Source: a virus. From it: DNA of 64,000 nt. Below are positions 15,753 through 23,044 of this stretch, in pieces. Location: positions 1 through 64,000 of the IMG/VR virus record IMGVR_UViG_3300030108_003091; one strand, given 5' to 3'. The translations under genes and the position numbers were made by a program. The notes below the pieces were generated by a model. That model saw only the letters and a program-made list of their open reading frames with translations. It was not told the DNA's origin and searched no databases. Each line of letters starts with the position of its first letter. The stretch's first letter is position 1.

Positions 15753-15798
15753 TCTCGCAATCTCTCCTATTGCATCATACAACTTTTTGAGTCTTACT

Positions 15799-15827
15799 AC
15801 CATACTCAACTTATACCACCTTGTCAA
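15799..15827 (-). promoter_or_regulatory. Promoter of the small minus-strand gene
   Basis: On the minus strand, TTGACA (15822-15827), 17-base spacer, TATGGT (15799-15804). The spacer carries TGGTAT beginning four bases after the -35. It redefines the start of the gene to 15752. Confidence 0.7.
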
Positions 15828-15882
15828 CTTACTTACCCCACAAAAACGTACATTTAACTCGAAGGGAAAGCATAACACTTGA

Positions 15883-15898
15883 CTACGTGGTATGTTAC
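15883..15898 (+). promoter_or_regulatory. 16-base element shared with the 34.1 kb promoter region
   Basis: CTACGTGGTATGTTAC occurs here, 14 bases before the start codon at 15912, and again on the minus strand at 34143-34158, 25 bases before the gene starting at 34117. It contains an extended -10 look-alike (TGGTATGTT). It may be a promoter part or a protein-binding site. Confidence 0.45.
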
Positions 15899-15911
15899 TT
15901 ACGAGGATTCT

Positions 15912-16463
15912 ATGTCTGATGATGAGATAACACTACCTCCGGTAGACGATGACACCAATGTATCCCCTGCGAATCAACCGTTGCAGGTACTCCCGCGAGT
16001 CGTAACTGCGCCAGGAGAAAACGAAGTTGTGGCTATGCTCGCGGAGCAAAGCAAGTACGCAGAGGATGACGAGACTAAAGCTGTAGCCATTCGGTTACTT
16101 GAGTCTGGTTACACCGTACAGAGTGTGGCTCGTAGACTACAACTGCGTACCACTACAGTCTGGTGCTGGTCGAATGAACCTGATGTTCGTGCCGCTGTAG
16201 AGGCTGGTAAGGCGCGAAGGCAGGCGATCCTCGGCCAAGAACTTGAAGACGCAGCAGAAGACGCTCTGAATGCTTTGGTGTCTATTGTCGGTGATGATGC
16301 AGTCAACCCACGTGATCGGGTCAAGGCAGCATCCGAGATATTGGATCGTTGCGGTATCTCACCAAACCAACAGGAAGGCGGGCAAGCTACTGCGGTTGCA
16401 GTCGACATTGACTTTGACGAGCGCCTTGCACGTATTGTGGCTACTTCACAGACCAAAGAATGA
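15912..16463 (+). CDS. HTH protein resembling a terminase small subunit
   Basis: 183 residues. An acidic N-terminus is followed by a helix-turn-helix (SGYTVQSVARRLQLRTTTVWCWSNEPD, about residues 60-87) and a helical segment (EDALNALVSIVGDDAVNPRDRVKAASEILDRCG) that is very typical of phBC6A51-type phage HTH proteins and small terminase subunits. The ATG at 15912 has GAGGA upstream; a TTG start 33 bases earlier is possible but overlaps the shared 16-base element. If it is the small terminase it would recognise the packaging site, though it lies 22 kb from the large subunit, which is unusual. Confidence 0.55.
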   Translation: MSDDEITLPPVDDDTNVSPANQPLQVLPRVVTAPGENEVVAMLAEQSKYAEDDETKAVAIRLLESGYTVQSVARRLQLRTTTVWCWSNEPDVRAAVEAGKARRQAILGQELEDAAEDALNALVSIVGDDAVNPRDRVKAASEILDRCGISPNQQEGGQATAVAVDIDFDERLARIVATSQTKE

Positions 16464-16558
16464 CACGTAGCCACTAATCATGATAGGCTTAATCAAACTC
16501 TGGAGTTATCATGCACGCTGGACCTAAAGCTATCTTGGTTATCAAAAGGAAGGAAGCT

Positions 16559-16924
16559 ATGATGCCTGACTTCTCTGGTCCTGGTTATCTCAAAGCCAAA
16601 AAGAAAATGGTGCATAGTTGTCCAGACGATGAGGATGAAGCCTATGCCAGCGAGCCCATGACTACGGATGACACCTACGACGAACCGGACGAAGGTGACG
16701 CTGATCCTCCCATGGATGACATGGACATTGATGCCAAGCTGAAGCAAATGAAGGACATGGCATCGGAGATCATGGAGATTTCTAAGCAGCTTGAGAAGGC
16801 ATCGAAGATGCACAAGGGCCAAGCTGATAAACTTAAAGTCATGGCGAAGGACCATGACGAAGCTATGGGTGGTGAAAGCTACGGTATGGGTGGCGCCAGC
16901 TATAAAATGAAGAAAGAGAAATAG
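16559..16924 (+). CDS. Acidic, Met-rich helical protein
   Basis: 121 residues from the ATG at 16559, which has AAGGAAGG upstream; an alternative ATG at 16511 with GGAG would add 16 residues. The protein has a very acidic middle (CPDDEDEAYASEP...DDTYDEPDEGDADPPMDDMD), a coiled coil (KQMKDMASEIMEISKQLEKASKM) and a Gly/Met/Tyr/Lys tail (YGMGGASYKMKK). A similar Gly-Met-Lys tail occurs in the 33539-34117 head-region protein. It may be a scaffold or assembly factor; no family is recognised. Confidence 0.55.
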   Translation: MMPDFSGPGYLKAKKKMVHSCPDDEDEAYASEPMTTDDTYDEPDEGDADPPMDDMDIDAKLKQMKDMASEIMEISKQLEKASKMHKGQADKLKVMAKDHDEAMGGESYGMGGASYKMKKEK

Positions 16925-16969
16925 GCTACCTTCGTTACGCCATAGGAAGCAAACGCAACAAAGGTAGCC
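16924..16969. terminator. Hairpin between convergent operons
   Basis: GGCTACCTT (16924-16932) and AAGGTAGCC (16961-16969) form a perfect 9-base-pair stem around a 28-base loop, placed between the end of the rightward block and the end of the long leftward accessory operon. There is no clear T-run. Confidence 0.5.
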
Positions 16970-16997
16970 CCACCAAGGCTACCACCCCTCGGCGAAC

Positions 16998-17273
16998 TTA
17001 GTCAGCCAAGCTGCTAAGTATCTTGTCAAGTCGGTCAAAGTACGGACTGTTCCTTGGTTCCTTCCGTACAGACTCAGGCATTTCATTGATGATTTCGCGT
17101 ATTTCTTCCATACCTGCAAGGTTTACGTCACTAACCAACTCACGCATCCCGCCGTCCAATCGGCCGGATACTTCGTGTAGTTTATCTATTGACTGTGCGA
17201 TCAGAGACAGTACGGACTCTAACTCACGCTCTACAGTTTCAATGTCTTGCTTCAATGTATCAATAACACTCAT
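16998..17273 (-). CDS. Coiled-coil hypothetical protein, last gene of the accessory operon
   Basis: 91 residues, almost entirely helical: DTLKQDIETVERELESVLSLI followed by further heptad-like segments. It overlaps the upstream stop by four bases (ATGA). It is the promoter-distal gene of the leftward operon. Function unknown. Confidence 0.6.
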   Translation of the reverse strand: MSVIDTLKQDIETVERELESVLSLIAQSIDKLHEVSGRLDGGMRELVSDVNLAGMEEIREIINEMPESVRKEPRNSPYFDRLDKILSSLAD

Positions 17274-17473
17274 CGGATTATCTCTTTGGCTTCACGCATT
17301 AGTTTGTCACCCTCACAATCGAAGCACCTTGTCTTAACGTTATGTTTGTTAACGTACGGTCCAAGACGTTTTCCGCAATCGGAGCAGTGGGTGTAGTATC
17401 GGGGAAAGTACGGTCCAGCTACATAGCTTGTGAGTATCACAGCATGCACCATAGGAACCCGTAGTTCGGGCAT
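17270..17473 (-). CDS. Small zinc-ribbon protein
   Basis: 67 residues with two CxxC knuckles (HCSDCGKRLG and TRCFDCEGD) that should bind one zinc. The ORF overlaps the preceding gene by 37 bases; an internal start at 17452 (MVHAVILT) would shorten the overlap to 16. Neither has a strong ribosome site, which fits translational coupling. Small zinc ribbons in phages often bind nucleic acid or host proteins; no target is apparent. Confidence 0.5.
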   Translation of the reverse strand: MPELRVPMVHAVILTSYVAGPYFPRYYTHCSDCGKRLGPYVNKHNVKTRCFDCEGDKLMREAKEIIR

Positions 17474-17754
17474 TCAATCAGCACCATCATTTTGCCCGTC
17501 TTTGGATCGGCCCAATCAAGTATTGCTGCGTCATGCTCTTGACCACAATCTTCGATCGGACACGTCTGCTTCAAGCGATAAACAATGTCGACCTTGTGAC
17601 TGCCCATGTCTTCGGGTAACACTACGTACTTCACTACTTCAGCGCTGTCTTCTCCAAGCGCAGTGTACCCGTGAACCTCTTGGACTGTACCGTCTTCCAG
17701 CTTTCTTGCGCCAATGTCTTGCCCTGGTATGTATACAAAGTTCTCAACACTCAT
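17437..17754 (-). CDS. Hypothetical protein with cysteine pair
   Basis: 105 residues: a beta-rich N-terminal half (MSVENFVYIPGQDIGARKLEDGTVQEV), then RLKQTCPIEDCGQEHD and IECPNYGFLWCML at the end, with four cysteines in total that could form a zinc site. The ATG overlaps the upstream stop (ATGA) and is preceded by GGAGG. Function unknown. Confidence 0.6.
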   Translation of the reverse strand: MSVENFVYIPGQDIGARKLEDGTVQEVHGYTALGEDSAEVVKYVVLPEDMGSHKVDIVYRLKQTCPIEDCGQEHDAAILDWADPKTGKMMVLIECPNYGFLWCML

Positions 17755-18125
17755 TTTGCCTCCATGTTTTTTGCGGCCTTACGCATGGCGCGAGCCAGTT
17801 TTGAAATGTCTTTGTCGTTGTAGTCTCCGCACATTACGTCAACGCGCCCATCAAACAACGGCTTCCAATAACAATCACTTGAGCACTCTCCGTACAACCA
17901 CATGAGCGCGTACATAAACCCAAGCGGGTTATCTAAATCTACTCGCCAGTTAGTTCCCTTGGTTGTCATCGGACCATCTTTGGGTGTCATTACTGTGATG
18001 GTGTAGCCACCACGACCTGACCCCAAGGCGATCACCGACTTGTCTCCGCATCCGGCGACTACCGGAATGACCGGGACACCGGGCTCAATCGGAATGAACG
18101 GTATTACTTTCTGCCAGTTACTCAT
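17751..18125 (-). CDS. Hypothetical accessory protein
   Basis: 124 residues from the ATG at 18125 (MSNWQKVIPFIPIEPGVP), which overlaps the upstream stop and has GGAGG nearby; the longer start at 18170 would read into the previous gene. The middle carries SGRGGYTITVMTPKDGP and FMYALMWLYGECSSDCYW. It ends with a basic helix (RAMRKAAKNMEAK). No family is recognised. Confidence 0.55.
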   Translation of the reverse strand: MSNWQKVIPFIPIEPGVPVIPVVAGCGDKSVIALGSGRGGYTITVMTPKDGPMTTKGTNWRVDLDNPLGFMYALMWLYGECSSDCYWKPLFDGRVDVMCGDYNDKDISKLARAMRKAAKNMEAK

Positions 18126-18334
18126 CCTTCGCCTCCCTTTCTTCGTGCGTTGAATCGTTTCTCTGTACACTTGATACAGTTACACAGATGTTTTGTTTCT
18201 TGGTCCCAATCGGGCACGACGTGGTAGAACTTCTCCCCACCTTCCAGGCGCGTTAGTTGCTCGTCCGTGATCGCTACCGCCGTGGGCTCACTCAGGGTCC
18301 ACGTCTCCCCGTCGTCCAGTACATAGACAATCAT
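18122..18334 (-). CDS. Small hypothetical protein with Cys motif
   Basis: 70 residues. It contains a C-x-C-x2-C motif (HLCNCIKCTEKRFNARRK) near a basic C-terminus, compatible with a metal site or nucleic-acid contact. The start overlaps the upstream stop as TGATG, after a variant of the shared coupling sequence (GGAGGTGATTGATG). Function unknown. Confidence 0.55.
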   Translation of the reverse strand: MIVYVLDDGETWTLSEPTAVAITDEQLTRLEGGEKFYHVVPDWDQETKHLCNCIKCTEKRFNARRKGGEG

Positions 18335-18678
18335 CAATCACCTCCGGAGAGTATTTGATTTTGTTTCAACTTTTTACGGTGCGGGAGCGGGATCGTTTCG
18401 CCTAATGGATACTGTATGGTCGCCTTGGTTAACCAATCGGCCAGCCCTTTTTTGTCCGTTGGTACGTCAATCTTTGTAAGCGTGAAGTGTTCCCATTTAT
18501 AGACATAGTGATCGACCTCCCAATCAGTGTAGGCTCCCATTGTATCCACGTGGGTCTGGGGAGACAGTTCCCGGTATCTGGCCAGCGCTTCCCGCTTCGA
18601 TCCAAAAACCTCACATAGCATGTGCGCAAAGTCTTTATCTCCACCGTTAACGTCAAAACTTAGTGCGTACAGTTTCAT
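18334..18678 (-). CDS. Hypothetical accessory protein
   Basis: 114 residues: MKLYALSFDVNGGDKDFAHMLCEVFGSKREALARY, then an aromatic middle (YTDWEVDHYVYKWEHFTLTKIDVP) and a Lys-rich end. The opening beta strand followed by a helix with EVFGSKREALARYREL resembles small phage proteins in which host-type data are lacking. It starts with the shared coupling sequence AGGTGAGTGATG and ends in the related GGAGGTGATTGATG. Confidence 0.55.
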   Translation of the reverse strand: MKLYALSFDVNGGDKDFAHMLCEVFGSKREALARYRELSPQTHVDTMGAYTDWEVDHYVYKWEHFTLTKIDVPTDKKGLADWLTKATIQYPLGETIPLPHRKKLKQNQILSGGD

Positions 18679-18902
18679 CACTCACCTTCCAACAGGACCG
18701 CTACGTCCTCTTTGGAAGGGACACCATCACCGTTGTCGTGCCAAGGATCACCGGGGTTCAGGAGCCTGCCGGTGTGGAAGCAGAACATGTCATAGTACCT
18801 GTCGGGGTCGTCCTCGGCACGCATGCCAAACTTCCAGTTTAGCACCACGTTTACACGGCGACTGTATGGATACCTGTATCGTATGACTACTGCACTTGGC
18901 AT
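18678..18902 (-). CDS. Small hypothetical protein
   Basis: 74 residues, aromatic and basic at the N-terminus (VVIRYRYPYSRRVNVVLNWKFG), acidic at the end (DGVPSKEDVAVLLEGE). Its start and its end both lie in copies of the shared coupling sequence. No similarity recognised. Confidence 0.5.
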   Translation of the reverse strand: MPSAVVIRYRYPYSRRVNVVLNWKFGMRAEDDPDRYYDMFCFHTGRLLNPGDPWHDNGDGVPSKEDVAVLLEGE

Positions 18903-19270
18903 CACTCACCTCCAAACATTCGATCTGGCAGTTTTGCGTTTTCCCAAACCTCATGGGCTCGGTCGAATAGTTCATTCAACTCTGTAGGATCGATGTTCAT
19001 TGACTCTACAATAGGTTCAGAATCAAAGTTCTCTTGTGTTGCAGCGATCTCGCATAGCAAACGTGCAAACTGTATTAGGTCTAAGCATATTGCTTGGTCG
19101 TTATTTGCCGGTGCGTCATGCCAAACGTCAACAGCGCGATCAAATAACTCAGATATATCTAAAGGTGTTAGATCCATAGAAGCGCATAGCGCATCGATGT
19201 TAAGGTTATCTTGCGTTGCCTGAATCTCACTTATCAGGCGAGCAAACTGTATTAGATTGTTACTCCACAT
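18902..19270 (-). CDS. Tandem-duplicated helical protein
   Basis: 122 residues made of two copies of a unit of about 50 residues. Copy one begins LIQFARLISEIQATQDN and ends ELFDRAVDVWHDA; copy two begins LIQFARLLCEIAATQEN and ends ELFDRAHEVWENA. The order of segments is the same in both, so this is an internal gene duplication that has since diverged. The protein is acidic and helical, as for a small binding protein or nucleic-acid mimic; function is unknown. Coupling sequences flank it on both sides. Confidence 0.6.
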   Translation of the reverse strand: MWSNNLIQFARLISEIQATQDNLNIDALCASMDLTPLDISELFDRAVDVWHDAPANNDQAICLDLIQFARLLCEIAATQENFDSEPIVESMNIDPTELNELFDRAHEVWENAKLPDRMFGGE

Positions 19271-19809
19271 CACTCACCTCCTACGGGGTTCATTGATTCT
19301 GACAGAGCATCCATCGCATCGTTGGTTGCCTCATGGTCTGCATCAGGCATTGATTGTTTGAGCCGGTCAATGCTTTCCTTCAACCATTTCTTTGCGTTGC
19401 CAGGTTTACCACATTCATAGGGCTCGTCTTTTGCAGCGTTCTCCATAGTCCACAGTACGTATTCCATGTGACCGATCGGGATCTCTACCGGAGCATGATG
19501 GCGCGTCTTGTCGGCCGCACACTTCTCGTCGCACTCGTCGCATACGTACTCACCCATCGTTAAGTCTACGTCGGTCAGGTACTCGTCAGAGTGTGTCTCG
19601 CCGCACACGTCACACTCGAACGCATGCTCGCTGACACAATGAGTACACCAGTCTTCACCATAGATGTCAGTCATCTTGTCTACATGCTCACGCTCTCCGC
19701 ACTTGTCGCACTCTGGATTGTTTTCCTTCCATCGTTCATGGCGAGCATCTTCACGCTGTTCGTGCTTCCATCGAGCGTATGCGTATCTGTTGTGGTAGCT
19801 ATATTTCAT
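19270..19809 (-). CDS. Multi-CxxC zinc-ribbon protein
   Basis: 179 residues. After a basic, aromatic N-terminus come at least four CxxC pairs: CDKCGEREH, WCTHCVSEH, FECDVCGETHS and YVCDECDEKCA, in the spacing of two successive zinc ribbons or a LIM/treble-clef-like array (residues 34-100). The C-terminal third is helical and acidic. Such proteins bind nucleic acids or host proteins; no specific family is assigned. It starts with the shared coupling sequence. Confidence 0.6.
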   Translation of the reverse strand: MKYSYHNRYAYARWKHEQREDARHERWKENNPECDKCGEREHVDKMTDIYGEDWCTHCVSEHAFECDVCGETHSDEYLTDVDLTMGEYVCDECDEKCAADKTRHHAPVEIPIGHMEYVLWTMENAAKDEPYECGKPGNAKKWLKESIDRLKQSMPDADHEATNDAMDALSESMNPVGGE

Positions 19810-19812
19810 CAC

Positions 19813-20040
19813 TCACCTCTCCGCCGGGTAGCCGGTGTCGTTCATTACGCTGACACGTTCAGGGTTCAACTCATGCATCATTATGCCTATGTACCCACGG
19901 TCTTCGTCGCTGCCGCCGTGCTTTTCTGCTTCGTTCGCAGCATCTTCGGCATCGCCAATCGTGCTGTATGTTCCAAGCACATTGTACTGTGTGCCATTGT
20001 CTTGTGACCATTCTCGAATCACTTGGTAGATGTAGGTCAT
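19813..20040 (-). CDS. Small hypothetical protein
   Basis: 75 residues: MTYIYQVIREWSQDNGTQYNVLGTYSTIGDAEDAANEAEKHGG, the pattern of a beta-hairpin followed by a helix that is common in small phage proteins. It is the one gene in this run that ends in a different frame inside the shared coupling sequence (GAGAGGTGA rather than GGAGGTGAGTGA), which shows that the nucleotide sequence, not the Gly-Gly-Glu tail, is what recurs. Confidence 0.5.
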   Translation of the reverse strand: MTYIYQVIREWSQDNGTQYNVLGTYSTIGDAEDAANEAEKHGGSDEDRGYIGIMMHELNPERVSVMNDTGYPAER

Positions 20041-20291
20041 CACTCACCTCCCTTGCATTCATGGTCAGCATCAATGTCGTGCGACTCGTCGCAGTGTACA
20101 CAGATGGCTTGCTCACCTTCTCCAAGCATGTCCATGTCTTTGAACGTTTGAACTACGGAATCGAATAAGCCGGTTTCTTTGACGTATCGTATGCACAACT
20201 CTTGGTGTAGAGCCTTTTGTAGTTCTTGATACGTCATACTATCTATGGTCATGCGTGCGATATACGCTCTGTTCTCTGCGTTGTTTTCCAT
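20040..20291 (-). CDS. Small helical protein with Cys/His tail
   Basis: 83 residues: a helical body (YQELQKALHQELCIRYVKETGLFDSVVQTFKDMDML) and a C-terminal CVHCDESHDIDADHEC segment that has the CxxC-H-H-C residues for one zinc. Flanked by coupling sequences. Function unknown. Confidence 0.5.
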   Translation of the reverse strand: MENNAENRAYIARMTIDSMTYQELQKALHQELCIRYVKETGLFDSVVQTFKDMDMLGEGEQAICVHCDESHDIDADHECKGGE

Positions 20292-20731
20292 CACTCACCT
20301 CCAGCTTTGGTGTGTTGCTCTGACACAGCTTCGCGCAAGTCATTCTTAACTGTGATACGCATACTGCCGGGTCGTGTGAACACCCACGTTTCTTGTGCTG
20401 CATCTTTGGCTACACGCTTCACGTGGTCAAGGCTCTCACGATAATGGTGCGCCCGCTCTGCTGCATCCTGCACAATCTCTACACCGTCCGGTGTGTCGAG
20501 CACTGCTGCCAGGATAGCCCATGCGTTCAATGGAATGGCTGCATCCTTGCCTGGTGGCGTAGCGTGCAACTCATAGTGTAGGTCAATCAGTAAACTTCCC
20601 TTGTACGTGCGCCCCGGCTGAATGTACTTGCGTGCGGACTTGCACTCTTTGGTGCCCTTGTCGGCCAGCTTGGACAGCGCGAGCACTGCATCCACTGGTA
20701 GGTTCTCAAGCGTATTGTTGTCTTGGCTCAT
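20291..20731 (-). CDS. Hypothetical accessory protein
   Basis: 146 residues, mixed composition: SKLADKGTKECKSARKYIQPGRTYKGSLLIDLHYEL, then NAWAILAAVLDTP, an amphipathic helix, and a beta-type end (ETWVFTRPGSMRITVKNDL). Both ends are coupled to neighbours through the shared 12-base sequence. No family recognised. Confidence 0.5.
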   Translation of the reverse strand: MSQDNNTLENLPVDAVLALSKLADKGTKECKSARKYIQPGRTYKGSLLIDLHYELHATPPGKDAAIPLNAWAILAAVLDTPDGVEIVQDAAERAHHYRESLDHVKRVAKDAAQETWVFTRPGSMRITVKNDLREAVSEQHTKAGGE

Positions 20732-21078
20732 CACTCACCTCCCACGATAACTTGACCGGCTACAATGTTGAATGTTGGTTCACTCATCCAGCAATCGCCT
20801 CCGTGTGCGTCGAACTCGGCAGACTCATACATGCTCGGCTTCCACGCAATCGTGACGTTTAGTGTGTCACCATCGACCAGTGGAAAGTCTCGACCGAATC
20901 CACTCCGACCGTCCCAACCCAAGTCACCCGGTCGATTGTTACTTGTGTATTGTTTGCCGCTGAGTGTTCCGAAAGCAAACTCGACATGATGCTTTCGCGG
21001 GTTCCATCCGGCTAACTTGAGCAGCGCATTGATTTGTTTTCTCAATGCCTGCTGATTGACTATATGTTTTTGGCTCAT
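20731..21078 (-). CDS. Hypothetical protein, first gene after an internal promoter
   Basis: 115 residues: helical start (KQINALLKLAGWNPRKHHVEFAFG), a Gly-rich middle (NRPGDLGWDGRSGFGRDFP) and a beta-type end. The leader carries AACAAGGGAGC and a promoter at 21131-21158, so this gene begins a sub-operon that runs down to about 17 kb. A perfect inverted repeat stands between promoter and gene. Function unknown. Confidence 0.55.
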   Translation of the reverse strand: MSQKHIVNQQALRKQINALLKLAGWNPRKHHVEFAFGTLSGKQYTSNNRPGDLGWDGRSGFGRDFPLVDGDTLNVTIAWKPSMYESAEFDAHGGDCWMSEPTFNIVAGQVIVGGE

Positions 21079-21107
21079 GGCCTTGCTCCCTTGTTGGTTT
21101 GGTAGAT

Positions 21108-21123
21108 GGATGATTCATCATCC
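21108..21123. promoter_or_regulatory. Operator-like inverted repeat in the 21 kb leader
   Basis: GGATGAT (21108-21114) and ATCATCC (21117-21123) are exact inverted repeats around TC. The element begins about two bases after the predicted transcription start of the leftward promoter, where a repressor would block transcription. Confidence 0.45.
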
Positions 21124-21130
21124 AGTATAG

Positions 21131-21158
21131 GGTATAACACGTTGGTATAGGCTGTCAA
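21131..21158 (-). promoter_or_regulatory. Internal leftward promoter of the accessory operon
   Basis: On the minus strand, TTGACA (21153-21158), 16-base spacer, TATACC (21131-21136) preceded by TG as in an extended -10. It lies in the only long gap of the operon. Confidence 0.6.
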
Positions 21159-21212
21159 CCCTTTATTTGAAAATAGTTCTCAAGTGGATGAGTAATCCAG
21201 GCCCCGTAACTG

Positions 21213-22178
21213 TTACTTGGTTAGCCGAATCAAAGACTCGGGTACACCATCGACAATCGAGGTTAGATGTCTCATCACACATTCCGGCACTTCAATCGGT
21301 AGGACTTTCAATGCACAGAGTAAGATGTCAGCTTGGATGGTTATTTCCTCACGGTCATTGGACTCGTCAAAGAAAGTACGCTGCCACTCAAGATATTCTG
21401 ACTGAGTTTTAGACGCTTGACGCATCATCCGTTCCATCACTGGTTGCCACATGTCCTGTGAGATTAGTGTTTCTTTGTGCTGTTCAAGATGATGGAACAA
21501 AACAGCATCGTACCATTTCATCCAGATAACTTTAGTCCACTTATCGAACGCCGTAGTATCTTCGTAAAGGCCAGTGGGGTTGGAGAAAATGTTACAGCCC
21601 CACTCCCACCAAGCGCTCATCCATCCTTCAAGCATATCCTGTTCGTCTGTGTCCACTGAGTAGTTACAAAACACGTCGTCTAACTCTAAGTATCCTGACA
21701 CAAATGACTGGACGTTATCTTCTGGTCTGTTTGCTATGTAACCAGACACCCACAGATTTAAGCATCGGGTCAAAGACATAGCGGCAGACTCGCACTCGCA
21801 GGCAAGACAATCAGGCACATGTTCGGGCTGATCCGTTTCATCGAACAGAATAACTGTCGCAGCTTTAGCCGACGTTGGTAGTGTGCCACCAAACAACTCA
21901 CTATCCATAGGCGGTAACTCACATTGGATATAGTCACCCGGCTTTATCCAATGTGAGCAGTTAGGTGACCTGCCGGGATGAGCATAGTGTTTTTTGTGGT
22001 TGTCTTTTTCCGTGTTTACAGGTGTTTCTGTATAGTAGTTGTAGCAAAGTACCTTACTCTCAGTCTCCTGCACTTGTCGGAAACAAGATAACTTACTTTG
22101 GCTGGCATATTTGTAGATACAGTCAGCGATAATGTTGACCAGTGTTGGTTCTCTTAATGGTGCTGCTTGGTTGCTCAT
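21213..22178 (-). CDS. Large Cys/Trp-rich hypothetical protein
   Basis: 321 residues, by far the largest protein of the small-gene array. It has many cysteines (LSCFRQV, VLCYNYY, CLACECES, MSLTRCLNLW) and a Trp-rich centre (MSAWWEWGCNIF, FDKWTKVIWMKWYDAV), then a helical C-terminus. CLACEC could be part of a metal site. I do not recognise a family. It ends just before the internal promoter, and starts with a variant of the coupling sequence (GATGAGTGATG). Confidence 0.55.
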   Translation of the reverse strand: MSNQAAPLREPTLVNIIADCIYKYASQSKLSCFRQVQETESKVLCYNYYTETPVNTEKDNHKKHYAHPGRSPNCSHWIKPGDYIQCELPPMDSELFGGTLPTSAKAATVILFDETDQPEHVPDCLACECESAAMSLTRCLNLWVSGYIANRPEDNVQSFVSGYLELDDVFCNYSVDTDEQDMLEGWMSAWWEWGCNIFSNPTGLYEDTTAFDKWTKVIWMKWYDAVLFHHLEQHKETLISQDMWQPVMERMMRQASKTQSEYLEWQRTFFDESNDREEITIQADILLCALKVLPIEVPECVMRHLTSIVDGVPESLIRLTK

Positions 22179-22369
22179 CACTCATCCCCTTCGTCCAGGC
22201 GCTCGCCGGATTGAATCTCATAGTGCCGGACCTGACCTGTCGGCATGAACTCCACTGACGCTACAGTTTCCTCGGTCTTGATACGTTGTAGGGTTTTAGC
22301 TAAAGCATCCTTGTAGCTGGTTGCATCAACCCTATCTTCAATGGTTACTTGGTAGGTATCAATAGGCAT
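22178..22369 (-). CDS. Small hypothetical protein
   Basis: 63 residues: a strand-helix-strand outline (TYQVTIEDRVDATSYKDALAKTLQRI, VASVEFMPTGQVRHYEI). Starts with an exact copy of the coupling sequence. Function unknown. Confidence 0.5.
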   Translation of the reverse strand: MPIDTYQVTIEDRVDATSYKDALAKTLQRIKTEETVASVEFMPTGQVRHYEIQSGERLDEGDE

Positions 22370-22563
22370 CACTCACCTCCATAGTTGGGGTTTGGCTCTC
22401 GTCGTTCGATGATTCGGTACCAACCACCCTCGTTTTCGTTGTACGCCTTGAGTTCGTCGCGGACTTCGCGCCAAGATTCGCTTGCGCTCAGGTCTTCAAA
22501 ACCGTGGCCGTAGCCATAGTTTCCTTGCAGGACGTATAGATATAGGTACTTATTCGCTGACAT
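22369..22563 (-). CDS. Small hypothetical protein
   Basis: 64 residues: KYLYLYVLQGNYGYGHGFEDLSASESWREVRDELKAYNENEGGWYRIIERRE. The aromatic first strand, the following EDLSASESWREVRDELKAYNEN helix and the closing WYRIIERRE strand make a compact alpha-beta outline seen in many small phage proteins. It overlaps its upstream neighbour by one base (TAATG). Confidence 0.5.
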   Translation of the reverse strand: MSANKYLYLYVLQGNYGYGHGFEDLSASESWREVRDELKAYNENEGGWYRIIERREPNPNYGGE

Positions 22564-22757
22564 TACTTTTCTCCAAAGGTAGATTGAAGCCGAACCATGC
22601 GGACAAACGCTTCTCCTGCTTGCATAGGATTATTCTTTGCAATCGCTTTGTTGATATGGTCCCGATGCGCTTCTGCTGCTTCACGATTGTCGTAGTAGAT
22701 CCATGGCATCACCGATCCATCTAACAAACTGCTTAGGAATAGTACGTGGACATTCAT
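22563..22757 (-). CDS. Small hypothetical protein
   Basis: 64 residues: MNVHVLFLSSLLDG, WIYYDNREAAEAHRDHINKAI, then VRMVRLQST. Outline strand-helix-strand, like its two downstream neighbours. Coupled on both sides by TAATG overlaps. Function unknown. Confidence 0.5.
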   Translation of the reverse strand: MNVHVLFLSSLLDGSVMPWIYYDNREAAEAHRDHINKAIAKNNPMQAGEAFVRMVRLQSTFGEK

Positions 22758-23044
22758 TACTCACCTCTGGCAAATGCGGCCAACTCATTCATGCGAATAC
22801 GCATAGCCAAGTCAACCTGTTGTGGTTGCATGTCAGGAAACAAGCACTCACCCTTCATGTACGCATCTTCCAAGACTTTAGTTTCATATCGACGGCGCTC
22901 TACCAGTCGAAGCACCTTGCCCAAGTTTTCATCGGTTAGTTTTCTGGAACCATCAATCCATTCCTCCAGTAAACCAAGTGCTGAATTGTTTACCTCGAAT
23001 GATACGGGCATCACGCAGCCGTCACACTTTCCACACTTTCTCAT
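22757..23044 (-). CDS. Small protein with N-terminal CxxCxxC
   Basis: 95 residues beginning MRKCGKCDGCVMP, a three-cysteine knuckle of the kind that binds zinc or iron, followed by helices (ALGLLEEWIDGSRKL, KVLRLVERRRYETKVLEDAYM). The downstream junction is a one-base variant of the coupling sequence (AGGTGAGTAATG). Function unknown. Confidence 0.5.
   Translation of the reverse strand: MRKCGKCDGCVMPVSFEVNNSALGLLEEWIDGSRKLTDENLGKVLRLVERRRYETKVLEDAYMKGECLFPDMQPQQVDLAMRIRMNELAAFARGE

Noticed and set aside
15753-15878. Longer form of the 15462-15752 gene
   Set aside because: The extra codons overlap a good promoter for this gene, so they lie upstream of its transcript.
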